Positions 1 to 6,834 of a stretch of 30,310 nucleotides of DNA are shown piece after piece. The translations under genes and the position numbers were made by a program. The notes under the pieces are model-generated. The model did not search any database, was not told the DNA's origin, and saw only the letters and a program-made list of their open reading frames with translations. Source of the stretch: Mageeibacillus sp. UBA3781 (GTDB lineage: Bacteria; Bacillota; Clostridia; Saccharofermentanales; Saccharofermentanaceae); the NCBI GenBank assembly GCA_002368805.1, contig DFFH01000054.1, positions 1 through 30,310 of the forward strand. The letters are read 5' to 3'. The stretch's first letter is position 1. Every line of letters starts with the position of its first letter.

Positions 1-659
1 GCGTATCCCACTCGCACGTGCTGAATCAGAAAGCCGTTGCCGAGTATCACGCGGAAAAAGTTATGGGTAAGAAGTACGAAGACTGCAATTTCGTTGTCGC
101 ACATATCGACGGCGGTATCACGGTAAGCGCACACGACCACGGTAAGATGGTCGATGGTAACATGGGCGCGGACGGCGAGGGTGCTTTTACACCGACAAGA
201 ATCGGATCGGTCCCGGTACTGGCTCTCCTCGATTATATCGAAGCACACTCCGTCGCTGACGTAAGACTGCGCTGCTCCAGAGCAGGCGGATTTGTCGATC
301 TGTTCGGTACGGCCAATGCCGACACGATCCACGAGATGCTCGAAAAGGGCGATAAGAAAGCGGATCTTGTGTGGAACACGATGCTCTACCAGATCTGCAA
401 GATGATCGGCGAGATGAGCTGCGTCCTGTGCGGCAAGGTCGATGGCATCCTTCTGACAGGCGGACTTCTCCGCTTCCCGGATGTAAAAGAAACCATCGGG
501 AAGCGCTGCGGATGGATCGCGCCGATCAGTGTATATCCGGGCGAGATGGAGCAGGAAGCACTTGCCCTCCCGGCACTCAAGGTCATGCAGGGAAAGCTTA
601 CTGCACGGACCTACTCCGGAAAAGATGTATGGCAGGGATTTGAAGGCGTGGAGTTTTGA
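1..659 (+). CDS. buk: Butyrate kinase, C-terminal part (gene starts before the window)
   Basis: Butyrate kinase of the ASKHA (acetate/butyrate kinase) family. It makes ATP and butyrate from butyryl phosphate, the last step of one fermentative butyrate route, in the cytoplasm. The reading frame is open from the first bases of the window, so the start codon and N-terminal domain are missing; about 218 residues of a usual 355 or so remain. The visible part has LNQKAVA, the AHIDGGITVSAH phosphate-binding stretch, the DGEGAFTPTRIGSVP segment and a late LLTGGLLRFP segment, all typical of Buk rather than of AckA. The stop (TGA) is followed 41 bp later by pta, which suggests one operon. A relative acting on branched-chain acyl phosphates cannot be excluded from this fragment. 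The family call is firm; substrate choice is inferred. Confidence 0.9.
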   Translation, partial: VSHSHVLNQKAVAEYHAEKVMGKKYEDCNFVVAHIDGGITVSAHDHGKMVDGNMGADGEGAFTPTRIGSVPVLALLDYIEAHSVADVRLRCSRAGGFVDLFGTANADTIHEMLEKGDKKADLVWNTMLYQICKMIGEMSCVLCGKVDGILLTGGLLRFPDVKETIGKRCGWIAPISVYPGEMEQEALALPALKVMQGKLTARTYSGKDVWQGFEGVEF

Positions 660-700
660 TCGCGGGCAGACTGCGGCATAAAGAAAGTGAGGTATTCCGT

Positions 701-1693
701 ATGAGTTTAATTGAGAAGATCCGTGCAAAAGCACAGGCAAACGTAAAGAAGATCGTTCTTCCCGAAGGCGACGAGAAGCGCACCGTAAAGGCGGCGGAGA
801 TCATTAAGAAGGAAGGCCTTGCAGAGCCGATCCTGATCGGATCTGCCGAAGCTGTTTCGGAAGCGGCATCCGAGCAGGGCGCGGATATCGAAGGTATCGC
901 GATCATCGATCCGGCGAAGAGTGAGAAATTTAATGACTACGCACAGGCGCTTTTCGAGCTGAGAAAAGCAAAGGGGATCACCGAGGAAGATGCGAAGAAA
1001 CTGGTTTCTGATCCGATGTACTTCGCTGTCATGATGGTCAAGCTCGGCGATGCAGACGGCCTCGTCTCGGGTGCGGTACACACCACAGGCGACATGCTCC
1101 GTCCGGCACTTCAGATCATCAAGGCAAAGCCGGGAATGTCCATCGTATCGAGCAGCTTCCTGATGGAATGCCCGAATAAAGACCTCGGCGAAGATGGACT
1201 TCTGGTCTATGCCGACTGCGTCGTTAATCCGTGTCCTACAGCGGAAGAAACTGCTCAGATCGCTGTATCTGCCGCTGAGACTGCACGTGTTCTGTGCGGC
1301 ATCGAAGAGCCGAGAGTTGCTCTTCTGTCCTTCTCCACGAAGGGCAGTGCGAAGCACGATCTCGTTACTAAGATGCAGGAAGCGACCCGCATCGCACACG
1401 AGCTCGCTCCGGATCTTCTTCTCGATGGCGAGATGCAGTTTGATGCCGCACTCGTTCCGGAGATCGGCGCTTCAAAGGCTCCGGGCTCTCCGGTTGCCGG
1501 CCGTGCGAATGTCCTTATTTTCCCGGATCTTCAGGCGGGCAATATCGGATATAAGATCACACAGCGTATCGGCGGTGCCGAGTGCTTCGCGGTTCTCCAG
1601 GGACTTGCAAAACCTTGTAATGATCTCTCCCGCGGCTGTTCTGTGGAAGACATCGTAAACACCGTGGCCATGACTGCTGTACAGGCACAGTAA
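701..1693 (+). CDS. pta: Phosphate acetyltransferase (phosphotransacetylase)
   Basis: Moves the acyl group between acyl-CoA and phosphate (acetyl-CoA + Pi to acetyl phosphate + CoA), feeding a kinase that makes ATP. The 330-residue protein has the size of the short, single-domain Pta. The start is taken at ATG 701 (MSLIEKIRAKAQ), with GTGAGG 8 bp upstream; the frame is open further up to a TTG at 656, but that would overlap buk and lacks family similarity. Family marks are LPEGDEKRTVKAA near the N-terminus, HTTGDMLRPALQIIK in the middle, and a C-terminal VLIFPDLQAGNIGYKITQR followed by LQGLAKPCNDLSRGCS. These fit Pta better than phosphate butyryltransferase, although it sits directly behind buk where ptb is usually found. 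It may use butyryl-CoA as well; the sequence alone cannot decide. Confidence 0.9.
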   Translation: MSLIEKIRAKAQANVKKIVLPEGDEKRTVKAAEIIKKEGLAEPILIGSAEAVSEAASEQGADIEGIAIIDPAKSEKFNDYAQALFELRKAKGITEEDAKKLVSDPMYFAVMMVKLGDADGLVSGAVHTTGDMLRPALQIIKAKPGMSIVSSSFLMECPNKDLGEDGLLVYADCVVNPCPTAEETAQIAVSAAETARVLCGIEEPRVALLSFSTKGSAKHDLVTKMQEATRIAHELAPDLLLDGEMQFDAALVPEIGASKAPGSPVAGRANVLIFPDLQAGNIGYKITQRIGGAECFAVLQGLAKPCNDLSRGCSVEDIVNTVAMTAVQAQ

Positions 1694-1708
1694 CTTCTTC
1701 TGCGCACA

Positions 1709-1744
1709 TTTTTTCCTGCTTTGTACCCACAAAGCAGGAAAAAA
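1709..1744. repeat. Perfect 16-bp inverted repeat with 4-bp loop after pta
   Basis: The arms at 1709-1724 and 1729-1744 (TTTTTTCCTGCTTTGT and its exact complement) flank the loop ACCC. It lies 15 bp after the pta stop and 26 bp before the next start. In RNA from either strand the 3' side of the stem ends in A residues and is not followed by a U tract, so it is not a standard intrinsic terminator. It could protect the 3' end of the buk-pta message or be an operator. Confidence 0.75.
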
Positions 1745-1770
1745 GAGCGGAAACTGAAAAGGAGTATTTT

Positions 1771-3198
1771 ATGAAAAAAACAGTAAGAATCCTAAGCATG
1801 ATCCTTTCTGCCGGAATGCTTTTCTCTATAGCAGGATGCGGCAAGAAAGAAGAATCTTCAGAAAGAACAACGAAAACGAAGAAAGCGGCCGTGACGACTG
1901 AGGACACTTCGGATACATCCTCTGAGGAGAGCACGGAACCTTCCGAGACCACGCTGGATCCCACTGACCTCAATAATAACGGAGTGTCCGACTATGAAGA
2001 AGACGCTGACAACGACGGGCTGTCCGATGGACAGGAACGGGACCTGGGACTCGATCCCCGGAATCCGGATACCGACTATGATGGCCTGGAAGACGCTCTT
2101 GAGGTCTCTACAGGAAATGATCCGCTGACAGGCTCCGAGCTCTTCCGTCTTACGAAGGAGATCTCCGGGGAGAATGTCACTGCAGGTCTCGATATGAATG
2201 TGGATAAGGAAGCATTAACGTCAATTACACTCGATCTTTATAAGGAAGATGCCCTGATCAACTCTACGATCCCGGGGTATATCGGTTCTCCGATCACAGC
2301 TTCCGCCAGCGGCCGTATCGGGCTGTGCCAGATCACTTTTGATATCTCTGATGATGTAAAGAGTAAGGCAGGAGCGGATTTCTGCCCGACGATCTACGCA
2401 CTGAATCCGGAGACGAACACCTGGTATGAATTTCTCACCGTTTCCGATGGAAATAAAGTCTCTGCATATACTACATATCTCGGCACATTCATTCTTCTGG
2501 ACAAGACGCAGTTTGAGGCTGCCCGGGAAAAATCGAAAAGTGTCGATTTTTCTTCCGATCCGGGTACAGATAGCAATAATGACGGCATCAGTGATTTTCT
2601 CACTGCATTGATGTGTGACGGAACCATCCGCACCTCCACAGGAACACTCGTCTTCGGGTCCGCTTCTTTTGACGAAGTACAGGCAAACGACGATATCGAC
2701 GGAGACGGAAAGAAGAACGGCGAAGAATTTACACTGCTGCACAAGCTCGATGTCCCTGCAGATTCCAGAACATTTGACGGAAGATACTATAAGATCTACG
2801 ACACCGGCTATCGCTGGGATGATGTCGAGTCGCTGTGCGAGAGCTACGGAGGACATCTTCTCACCATCACCTCTGAAGAGGAGAGTATCTTCGTCAAGGA
2901 ATATCTCCAGGAAGGTACGAAGCGGTGCTACTGGCTCGGAGCAAACGATGTCGAGGAAGAAGGCACTTTCGTCTGGGTCACCGGGGAACCTTTTGAGTTC
3001 ACGGACTGGGCACCGGGCGAGCCAAATAACGACGGCGCCGAGGATTATCTCGAGATCGAGACCTGGAATCAGCACCGCTGGAATGATGGAGAGGTCGATG
3101 GAGATTTCGGTAACTACAGTCAGGACAACCATGGGTTCATCTGTGAGTGGGAGACCGCCGAGATCGATATCGGTGCTTATGTGATCATCAACGAGTGA
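1771..3198 (+). CDS. Surface lipoprotein with Ca-binding (TSP3-like) repeats and a C-type lectin domain
   Basis: A 475-residue exported lipoprotein. Residues 1-23 form a signal peptide with lipobox SIAGC (lipidated Cys23), followed by a Ser/Thr/Glu-rich tether to about residue 62. Two blocks of DxDxDG-like calcium loops follow, about 64-116 and 264-320, on either side of a beta-rich domain without a recognised name. Residues about 336-462 are a C-type lectin-like domain: a WLGANDVEEEGTFVWVTGEP core, an EPN triplet (417-419), a WND triplet (437-439), and cysteines at 356, 386 and 458. In animal lectins EPN plus WND ligate calcium and favour mannose-type sugars, so glycan or mucin binding is inferred here. 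AAAAGGAG lies 6 bp before the ATG. The fold call is strong; the ligand is unknown. Confidence 0.85.
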   Translation: MKKTVRILSMILSAGMLFSIAGCGKKEESSERTTKTKKAAVTTEDTSDTSSEESTEPSETTLDPTDLNNNGVSDYEEDADNDGLSDGQERDLGLDPRNPDTDYDGLEDALEVSTGNDPLTGSELFRLTKEISGENVTAGLDMNVDKEALTSITLDLYKEDALINSTIPGYIGSPITASASGRIGLCQITFDISDDVKSKAGADFCPTIYALNPETNTWYEFLTVSDGNKVSAYTTYLGTFILLDKTQFEAAREKSKSVDFSSDPGTDSNNDGISDFLTALMCDGTIRTSTGTLVFGSASFDEVQANDDIDGDGKKNGEEFTLLHKLDVPADSRTFDGRYYKIYDTGYRWDDVESLCESYGGHLLTITSEEESIFVKEYLQEGTKRCYWLGANDVEEEGTFVWVTGEPFEFTDWAPGEPNNDGAEDYLEIETWNQHRWNDGEVDGDFGNYSQDNHGFICEWETAEIDIGAYVIINE

Positions 3199-3293
3199 TT
3201 TTCCTATATGGAATTAAGATGTGATTTGGTATAGAATAGTGCTTAAGTAGAGGTTGGACCAAGGAAACAGGAATCATCCAGAGAAGTTGAAAG

Positions 3294-3788
3294 ATGTCTA
3301 AGTACTTCGTTTGTTCAGATATTCACGGAGCAGAGTCGCGTCTCGAGAGTGCTCTCTCAGAGCATCAGGATGCCGACGCTGTGATCGTATGCGGTGATCT
3401 GGAGATGGAGTACTACGATGTCGAAGAGATCATCCGAAGATGTACCTCCCGATCGATAGACATACGTATGGTACGCGGTAATTGCGATTCCTATATTTCT
3501 TCTTTTTCAGGGGTGCCGGATAAGATCACGGTCTCCCTATCCCCTGTCTCGAGAGCGCTCGTAACACATGGACACCTGTATCATGCAAGCACGGACCTCA
3601 TGGCATATATCGCACATGAAAACAACTGTAATGTGGTAATTTATGGACATACACACCGGCAGCAGGACAAGGAGATCTATGGAATCCGCTTTCTTAATCC
3701 CGGTTCTATCCGAAATGGTAATTACATGATCATCAATACAGAAAGTAACGGAGCAATTCGGGCTTATCTTCATGGAATGATCATGTGA
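3294..3788 (+). CDS. YfcE/MJ0936-type metallophosphoesterase
   Basis: A cytoplasmic phosphodiesterase of the calcineurin-like superfamily, 164 residues, the usual length for the YfcE/MJ0936 group. All five metal-binding motifs are visible: D9-x-H11 (SDIHG), GD35, GN63-C-D65, H92-G-H94, and GH119-T-H121, followed by the LNPGS motif typical of this group. Members hydrolyse artificial phosphodiesters and, in some species, 2',3'-cyclic nucleotides; the natural substrate is usually unknown. The ribosome binding site is weak (GAAAG just upstream). It lies 95 bp after the lectin lipoprotein and 29 bp before the zinc-ribbon gene, so it is probably co-transcribed at least with the latter. The family is certain, the substrate is not. 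Confidence 0.88.
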   Translation: MSKYFVCSDIHGAESRLESALSEHQDADAVIVCGDLEMEYYDVEEIIRRCTSRSIDIRMVRGNCDSYISSFSGVPDKITVSLSPVSRALVTHGHLYHASTDLMAYIAHENNCNVVIYGHTHRQQDKEIYGIRFLNPGSIRNGNYMIINTESNGAIRAYLHGMIM

Positions 3789-3817
3789 AGATAGTGATAA
3801 ACAAGGAGGATACAGTT

Positions 3818-4945
3818 ATGAAATGTACCAACTGCAATGCAGAGATTGCTGATGATGCTCTGTTCTGTTCAGAATGCGGTATGAAGATCTCTTCCCCGGT
3901 TCCGGAACAGGTACCTGCATCGGAGGATATTTCTGCTACACTCTCAGATACTCCGGCAGAGGAAGTATCTGATGCGGTATCGGATACCGTTTCCGATATG
4001 ATCTCGGATGCAGACGCAGATAGTCTGGATGTCCCGGAAGATGCACCGTCGCCGTTTGCACCGGCAGCAGATGCTTTTGCCGGAGAAGCTTCGGAAGCCG
4101 CATCCACAGTTCCTGCCTTCGGTATGCAGGAGAATACTCCGCCGGCACCCCCGGCCTTCCCCGCTCCGGAATTCCAGCCGCAGGCTCCGCAACCGGAATT
4201 TACACCGGTCCCTCAGCCGATGGCACCTGTAGCAGCTCCTGTAGATAACAGCGGCGTACCGGGCGAAAAGAAGAGCAAGAAATTCTTCGTACCGATGATC
4301 ATCTTCATCATCCTCTTCGCACTCGCGGCAGCCGGTCTGGGCGTCGGCGCATATCTCTATATGAAGCAGAAGTCCGATCTCAATACCAAGATCGAGGATC
4401 GTGATAAGACGATCGAAGAGAAAGAAGATGAGATCTCGGATCTTGAAGAGCAGGTCTCAGAATATGCTGACAAAGAGGAAGTTCTTAAGAACGATAAGAT
4501 GAATCTGGAACAGAATATCACTAAGCTCGAGGAAAACGTCAATAGTCTTACCAACGATCTCGAAGCAGCGAAAAAGGAAAGAGACGAGTATAAGGGACAG
4601 GTCGATGCGAGTGCAAATGAACTCAAAGATCTGTATGGTGCTCTCCAGAAGATGGTTCCGCCGACAACTACCTACTTCGCTTCCAAGAACGTGATCGTTC
4701 TTAAGCCGGGCGCCACGGATACCATCATGGTCAGCCTGAGAACAACAGGTACATTTACTGTTACATTCAATTCCGATAACAAGGACGCGTCTGCTAAGTG
4801 GACAAATCAGTGGACAGACGATGGCAGCCTCCACTCCTGCCCGCTGACCTTTACTGCCGGCAGCAAACCGGGAAGAACCGTCTTTACATTCACCAATAAC
4901 AAGACATCTGATACATTCCAGATCATTGTTATCATTGCGCAGTAA
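3818..4945 (+). CDS. Zinc-ribbon, single-TM, coiled-coil membrane protein
   Basis: A 375-residue protein with no assignable activity. It begins with a small zinc ribbon (CTNC at residues 3-6, CSEC at 17-20). A long Ala/Pro/Ser/Asp-rich, probably disordered stretch follows to about 155, then one transmembrane helix at about 158-182, a charged coiled coil at about 185-285, and a C-terminal beta-rich domain with an immunoglobulin-like look. This layout (cytoplasmic zinc ribbon, one helix, extracytoplasmic domain) is common in Clostridia for poorly studied envelope proteins. The start at ATG 3818 is chosen because AAGGAGG lies 8 bp upstream; the GTG at 3785 would overlap the previous stop. A strong terminator follows. 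Topology is inferred from the hydrophobic segment. Confidence 0.75.
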   Translation: MKCTNCNAEIADDALFCSECGMKISSPVPEQVPASEDISATLSDTPAEEVSDAVSDTVSDMISDADADSLDVPEDAPSPFAPAADAFAGEASEAASTVPAFGMQENTPPAPPAFPAPEFQPQAPQPEFTPVPQPMAPVAAPVDNSGVPGEKKSKKFFVPMIIFIILFALAAAGLGVGAYLYMKQKSDLNTKIEDRDKTIEEKEDEISDLEEQVSEYADKEEVLKNDKMNLEQNITKLEENVNSLTNDLEAAKKERDEYKGQVDASANELKDLYGALQKMVPPTTTYFASKNVIVLKPGATDTIMVSLRTTGTFTVTFNSDNKDASAKWTNQWTDDGSLHSCPLTFTAGSKPGRTVFTFTNNKTSDTFQIIVIIAQ

Positions 4946-4971
4946 TCGCCTGCACATCATAGGAAACTTCG

Positions 4972-5016
4972 GGCCCCTCACCTCTTTCCGGGCGGAAAAT
5001 GGTGAGGGGCCTTTTT
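4972..5016 (+). terminator. Intrinsic terminator after the zinc-ribbon gene
   Basis: An 11-bp GC-rich stem (GGCCCCTCACC at 4972-4982 with GGTGAGGGGCC at 5001-5011) is followed by TTTTT. The loop can itself fold (TTTCCG-GG-CGGAAA), extending the hairpin. It ends the 1771-4945 transcription unit. Confidence 0.93.
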
Positions 5017-5137
5017 CACTGGAAACCAAGGCTTTTCTTAAGTTGCCCGATCCTCTCCGGCGGAAATATTTCATGCTGGGAGAGATGCGTTTTTCTGCTG
5101 AAAACTTGCGAAATTTTGCTAAAGTATGGTGCTTTTG

Positions 5138-5167
5138 TTGAAATAATATGCCGGAAGAAAGTATAAT
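5138..5167 (+). promoter_or_regulatory. Sigma-A promoter for the small membrane protein pair
   Basis: A -35 box TTGAAA (5138-5143), an 18-bp spacer and a perfect -10 box TATAAT (5162-5167). Transcription would start near 5174, giving a leader of about 30 bases that contains AGGAGG (5190-5195) ahead of ATG 5203. A GTGCTTTT octamer (5129-5136) touches the upstream edge. Confidence 0.85.
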
Positions 5168-5202
5168 ACTTTTATGAGTTCATATAATTAGGAGGTACTA
5201 GT

Positions 5203-5622
5203 ATGGCTTGTTTTATAGTTCCTGCTACCGAAGCAATCGTAACTACTATCGCACAGAAAGTCCTTGCTTCTAAGGAAAAGAATATGGAGATCCACCACGA
5301 GAGTGGTTCTGAGGTCATCGGGAAATCTCATTTTTCCAGAAAACTCGGCTGGCTGAATAATATGCTCTGGGGAGGTTCCGCACTTCTTGCGCTCGAGCAC
5401 GTATGGCACGGTGAAGTAGTACCGTGGTTCCCGTTCCTGACTGCTGCAAATGATGTATCTTCCCGCGCGGAAATGTTCCGTGAAATGGCTACTGTCGGTG
5501 TCGGTATGGCACTCCTCGTTACTGCTGCATGGGTAGGTATGGTCGTTGTTTCTTCCCGTCTGGAGAAGCGTGCTTCTAAGAATGCCGTTCTTGCGGAAGA
5601 GACCATCAAAGAGGATAAGTGA
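5203..5622 (+). CDS. Small conserved membrane protein of unknown function (first of a pair)
   Basis: A 139-residue protein without a recognised catalytic motif. It starts with MACFIVPATEAIVTT and has an amphipathic N-terminal segment, then two hydrophobic helices at about 48-66 and 96-120, and ends in a charged tail. The central segment has LNNMLWGGSALLALEHVWHGEVVPWFPFL, rich in Trp and His near the membrane edge. From memory, similar gene pairs occur in other Clostridia as hypothetical proteins; this could not be checked here. AGGAGG lies 7 bp before the ATG, the promoter is strong, and the next gene starts 9 bp after the stop, so the two are co-expressed and may form one complex. The His and Trp residues could bind a metal or cofactor, which is only a guess. 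Confidence 0.75.
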   Translation: MACFIVPATEAIVTTIAQKVLASKEKNMEIHHESGSEVIGKSHFSRKLGWLNNMLWGGSALLALEHVWHGEVVPWFPFLTAANDVSSRAEMFREMATVGVGMALLVTAAWVGMVVVSSRLEKRASKNAVLAEETIKEDK

Positions 5623-5631
5623 GGTAGCCTT

Positions 5632-5949
5632 ATGACATTACTGATTTCTGTATTCGCTGCGATCATCGCAACGATCGTATGGTATAAGAATGCTCCGAAG
5701 GATACCTGGAAAGTCGGAACACTCGCTCTGATGTACTGGGGCGCTTCCCTGATGTGGATGGTCGATGCCATCTTCGAGTACGCGGAGCTGAAGGAAGAAT
5801 TCTTCCAGCCGGCAGCCGCAGATATGCTGAACGATGCATTTCTCGGAATGACTGTCGTCGCACTGGGCCTGATCATCTGGCTGGTCGTTCTGCTGGTCAA
5901 AGATCCCAAGGGCGTCCTTCGCGCGAAGCTTCTAGCGAAGAAAAACTGA
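5632..5949 (+). CDS. Small conserved membrane protein of unknown function (second of a pair)
   Basis: A 105-residue integral membrane protein with three likely helices: about 1-17 (starting MTLLISVFAAIIATIVWY), 27-46 (GTLALMYWGASLMWMVDAIF) and 66-90 (FLGMTVVALGLIIWLVVLLV), and a short basic tail. The ribosome binding site GTGAGG overlaps the stop codon of the preceding gene, which points to translational coupling. A terminator closes the unit 19 bp after the stop. The two proteins share the same genomic unit and similar size and probably act together; no activity can be named. Confidence 0.78.
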   Translation: MTLLISVFAAIIATIVWYKNAPKDTWKVGTLALMYWGASLMWMVDAIFEYAELKEEFFQPAAADMLNDAFLGMTVVALGLIIWLVVLLVKDPKGVLRAKLLAKKN

Positions 5950-5968
5950 TCAGAAAGTTCTTTTGCAA

Positions 5969-6000
5969 GGGAGAAATGTTGATCATTTCTCCCTTTTTTT
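5969..6000 (+). terminator. Intrinsic terminator after the small membrane protein pair
   Basis: A 10-bp stem (GGGAGAAATG at 5969-5978 with CATTTCTCCC at 5984-5993), the 5-base loop TTGAT, then a run of seven T. Confidence 0.93.
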
Positions 6001-6012
6001 CATCAATAATCC

Positions 6013-6060
6013 GGCGGTGTTGACCCGCCAGGCAGGCACAGGGTCTTCCTTTCCGCCTGC
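6013..6060 (+). promoter_or_regulatory. Possible structured 5' leader of larBC
   Basis: Between the upstream terminator and larB lie two small GC-rich hairpins: GGCGG/CCGCC (6013-6017 with 6025-6029) and GCAGGC/GCCTGC (6032-6037 with 6055-6060). An alternative pairing GACCC/GGGTC would disrupt both. The ribosome binding site GGAG (6069-6072) follows. Such switching stems ahead of a nickel-cofactor gene could be regulatory, but no known riboswitch class is recognised and the stems are short. Confidence 0.3.
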
Positions 6061-6078
6061 TACTTTACGGAGTCGGAC

Positions 6079-6834
6079 ATGAATACGAACGTCAAACGCA
6101 TACTTGAAGCCGTGGAAAAAGGCGAGATGACATCGGATGAGGCACTTCTTCTTCTGAAGTCCGCCCCCTTTGTAGATCTCGGATATGCGAAGATCGATTT
6201 TCACAGGAGCATCCGTCAGGGCGTCCCGGAAGTGATCTATGGTGCGGGAAAAACACCCGACCAGATCAAGGGGATCCTCTCTTCCATGATCGAAAACGGG
6301 CAGGACAATACCCTGATCACGCGCCTTTCGAAGGAATCCGCGGCAAAGATCGCCAAGTCCTTCGACATCACATACTATACGGATGCACGCATCGGCTGCT
6401 ATGGTGAAGCGCCCGCTCCCAACGGGATCGGAAAGATCGTCGTGGCTACCGGCGGCACCAGCGATATTCCCGTCGCCGAAGAAGCCGCGATCACCGCGGA
6501 GCGCTTCGGAAATGAGGTCGTGCGTCTCTATGACGTCGGCGTCGCCGGTCTTCACCGTCTTCTTGCTCACAAAGAAGAGATCATGACCGCAAGTGTCATT
6601 ATCGCAATCGCCGGGATGGAAGGCGCACTCGCGAGCGTCATCGGCGGCCTTGCCGACTGCCCGGTCATCGCCGTGCCGACCAGCGTCGGATATGGCGCTG
6701 CATTTGAAGGGCTGTCCGCTCTGTTATCCATGCTCAATTCCTGCGCAAGCGGTGTCTCCGTCGTCAATATCGACAACGGATTCGGCGCCGGTTATCAGGC
6801 CAGTATGATCAACCATATGGAGGCAAAATCATGA
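6079..6834 (+). CDS. larB: LarB, nickel-pincer cofactor carboxylase
   Basis: LarB carboxylates the pyridinium ring of nicotinic acid adenine dinucleotide and cleaves its phosphoanhydride, the first step in making the nickel-pincer cofactor of lactate racemase (LarA) and related racemases and epimerases. The 251-residue protein has the usual length and an AIR-carboxylase-like C-terminal half: GGTSD (125-129), AGMEGALASVIGGL (178-191), PTSVGYGA (200-207) and NSCASG, whose Cys222 is the likely equivalent of the catalytic cysteine of characterised LarB. GGAG lies 6 bp before the ATG. It overlaps larC by 4 bp (ATGA), so the two are translated together. No larA or larE is in the window; LarE must be supplied from elsewhere for the pathway to work. 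Confidence 0.93.
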   Translation: MNTNVKRILEAVEKGEMTSDEALLLLKSAPFVDLGYAKIDFHRSIRQGVPEVIYGAGKTPDQIKGILSSMIENGQDNTLITRLSKESAAKIAKSFDITYYTDARIGCYGEAPAPNGIGKIVVATGGTSDIPVAEEAAITAERFGNEVVRLYDVGVAGLHRLLAHKEEIMTASVIIAIAGMEGALASVIGGLADCPVIAVPTSVGYGAAFEGLSALLSMLNSCASGVSVVNIDNGFGAGYQASMINHMEAKS

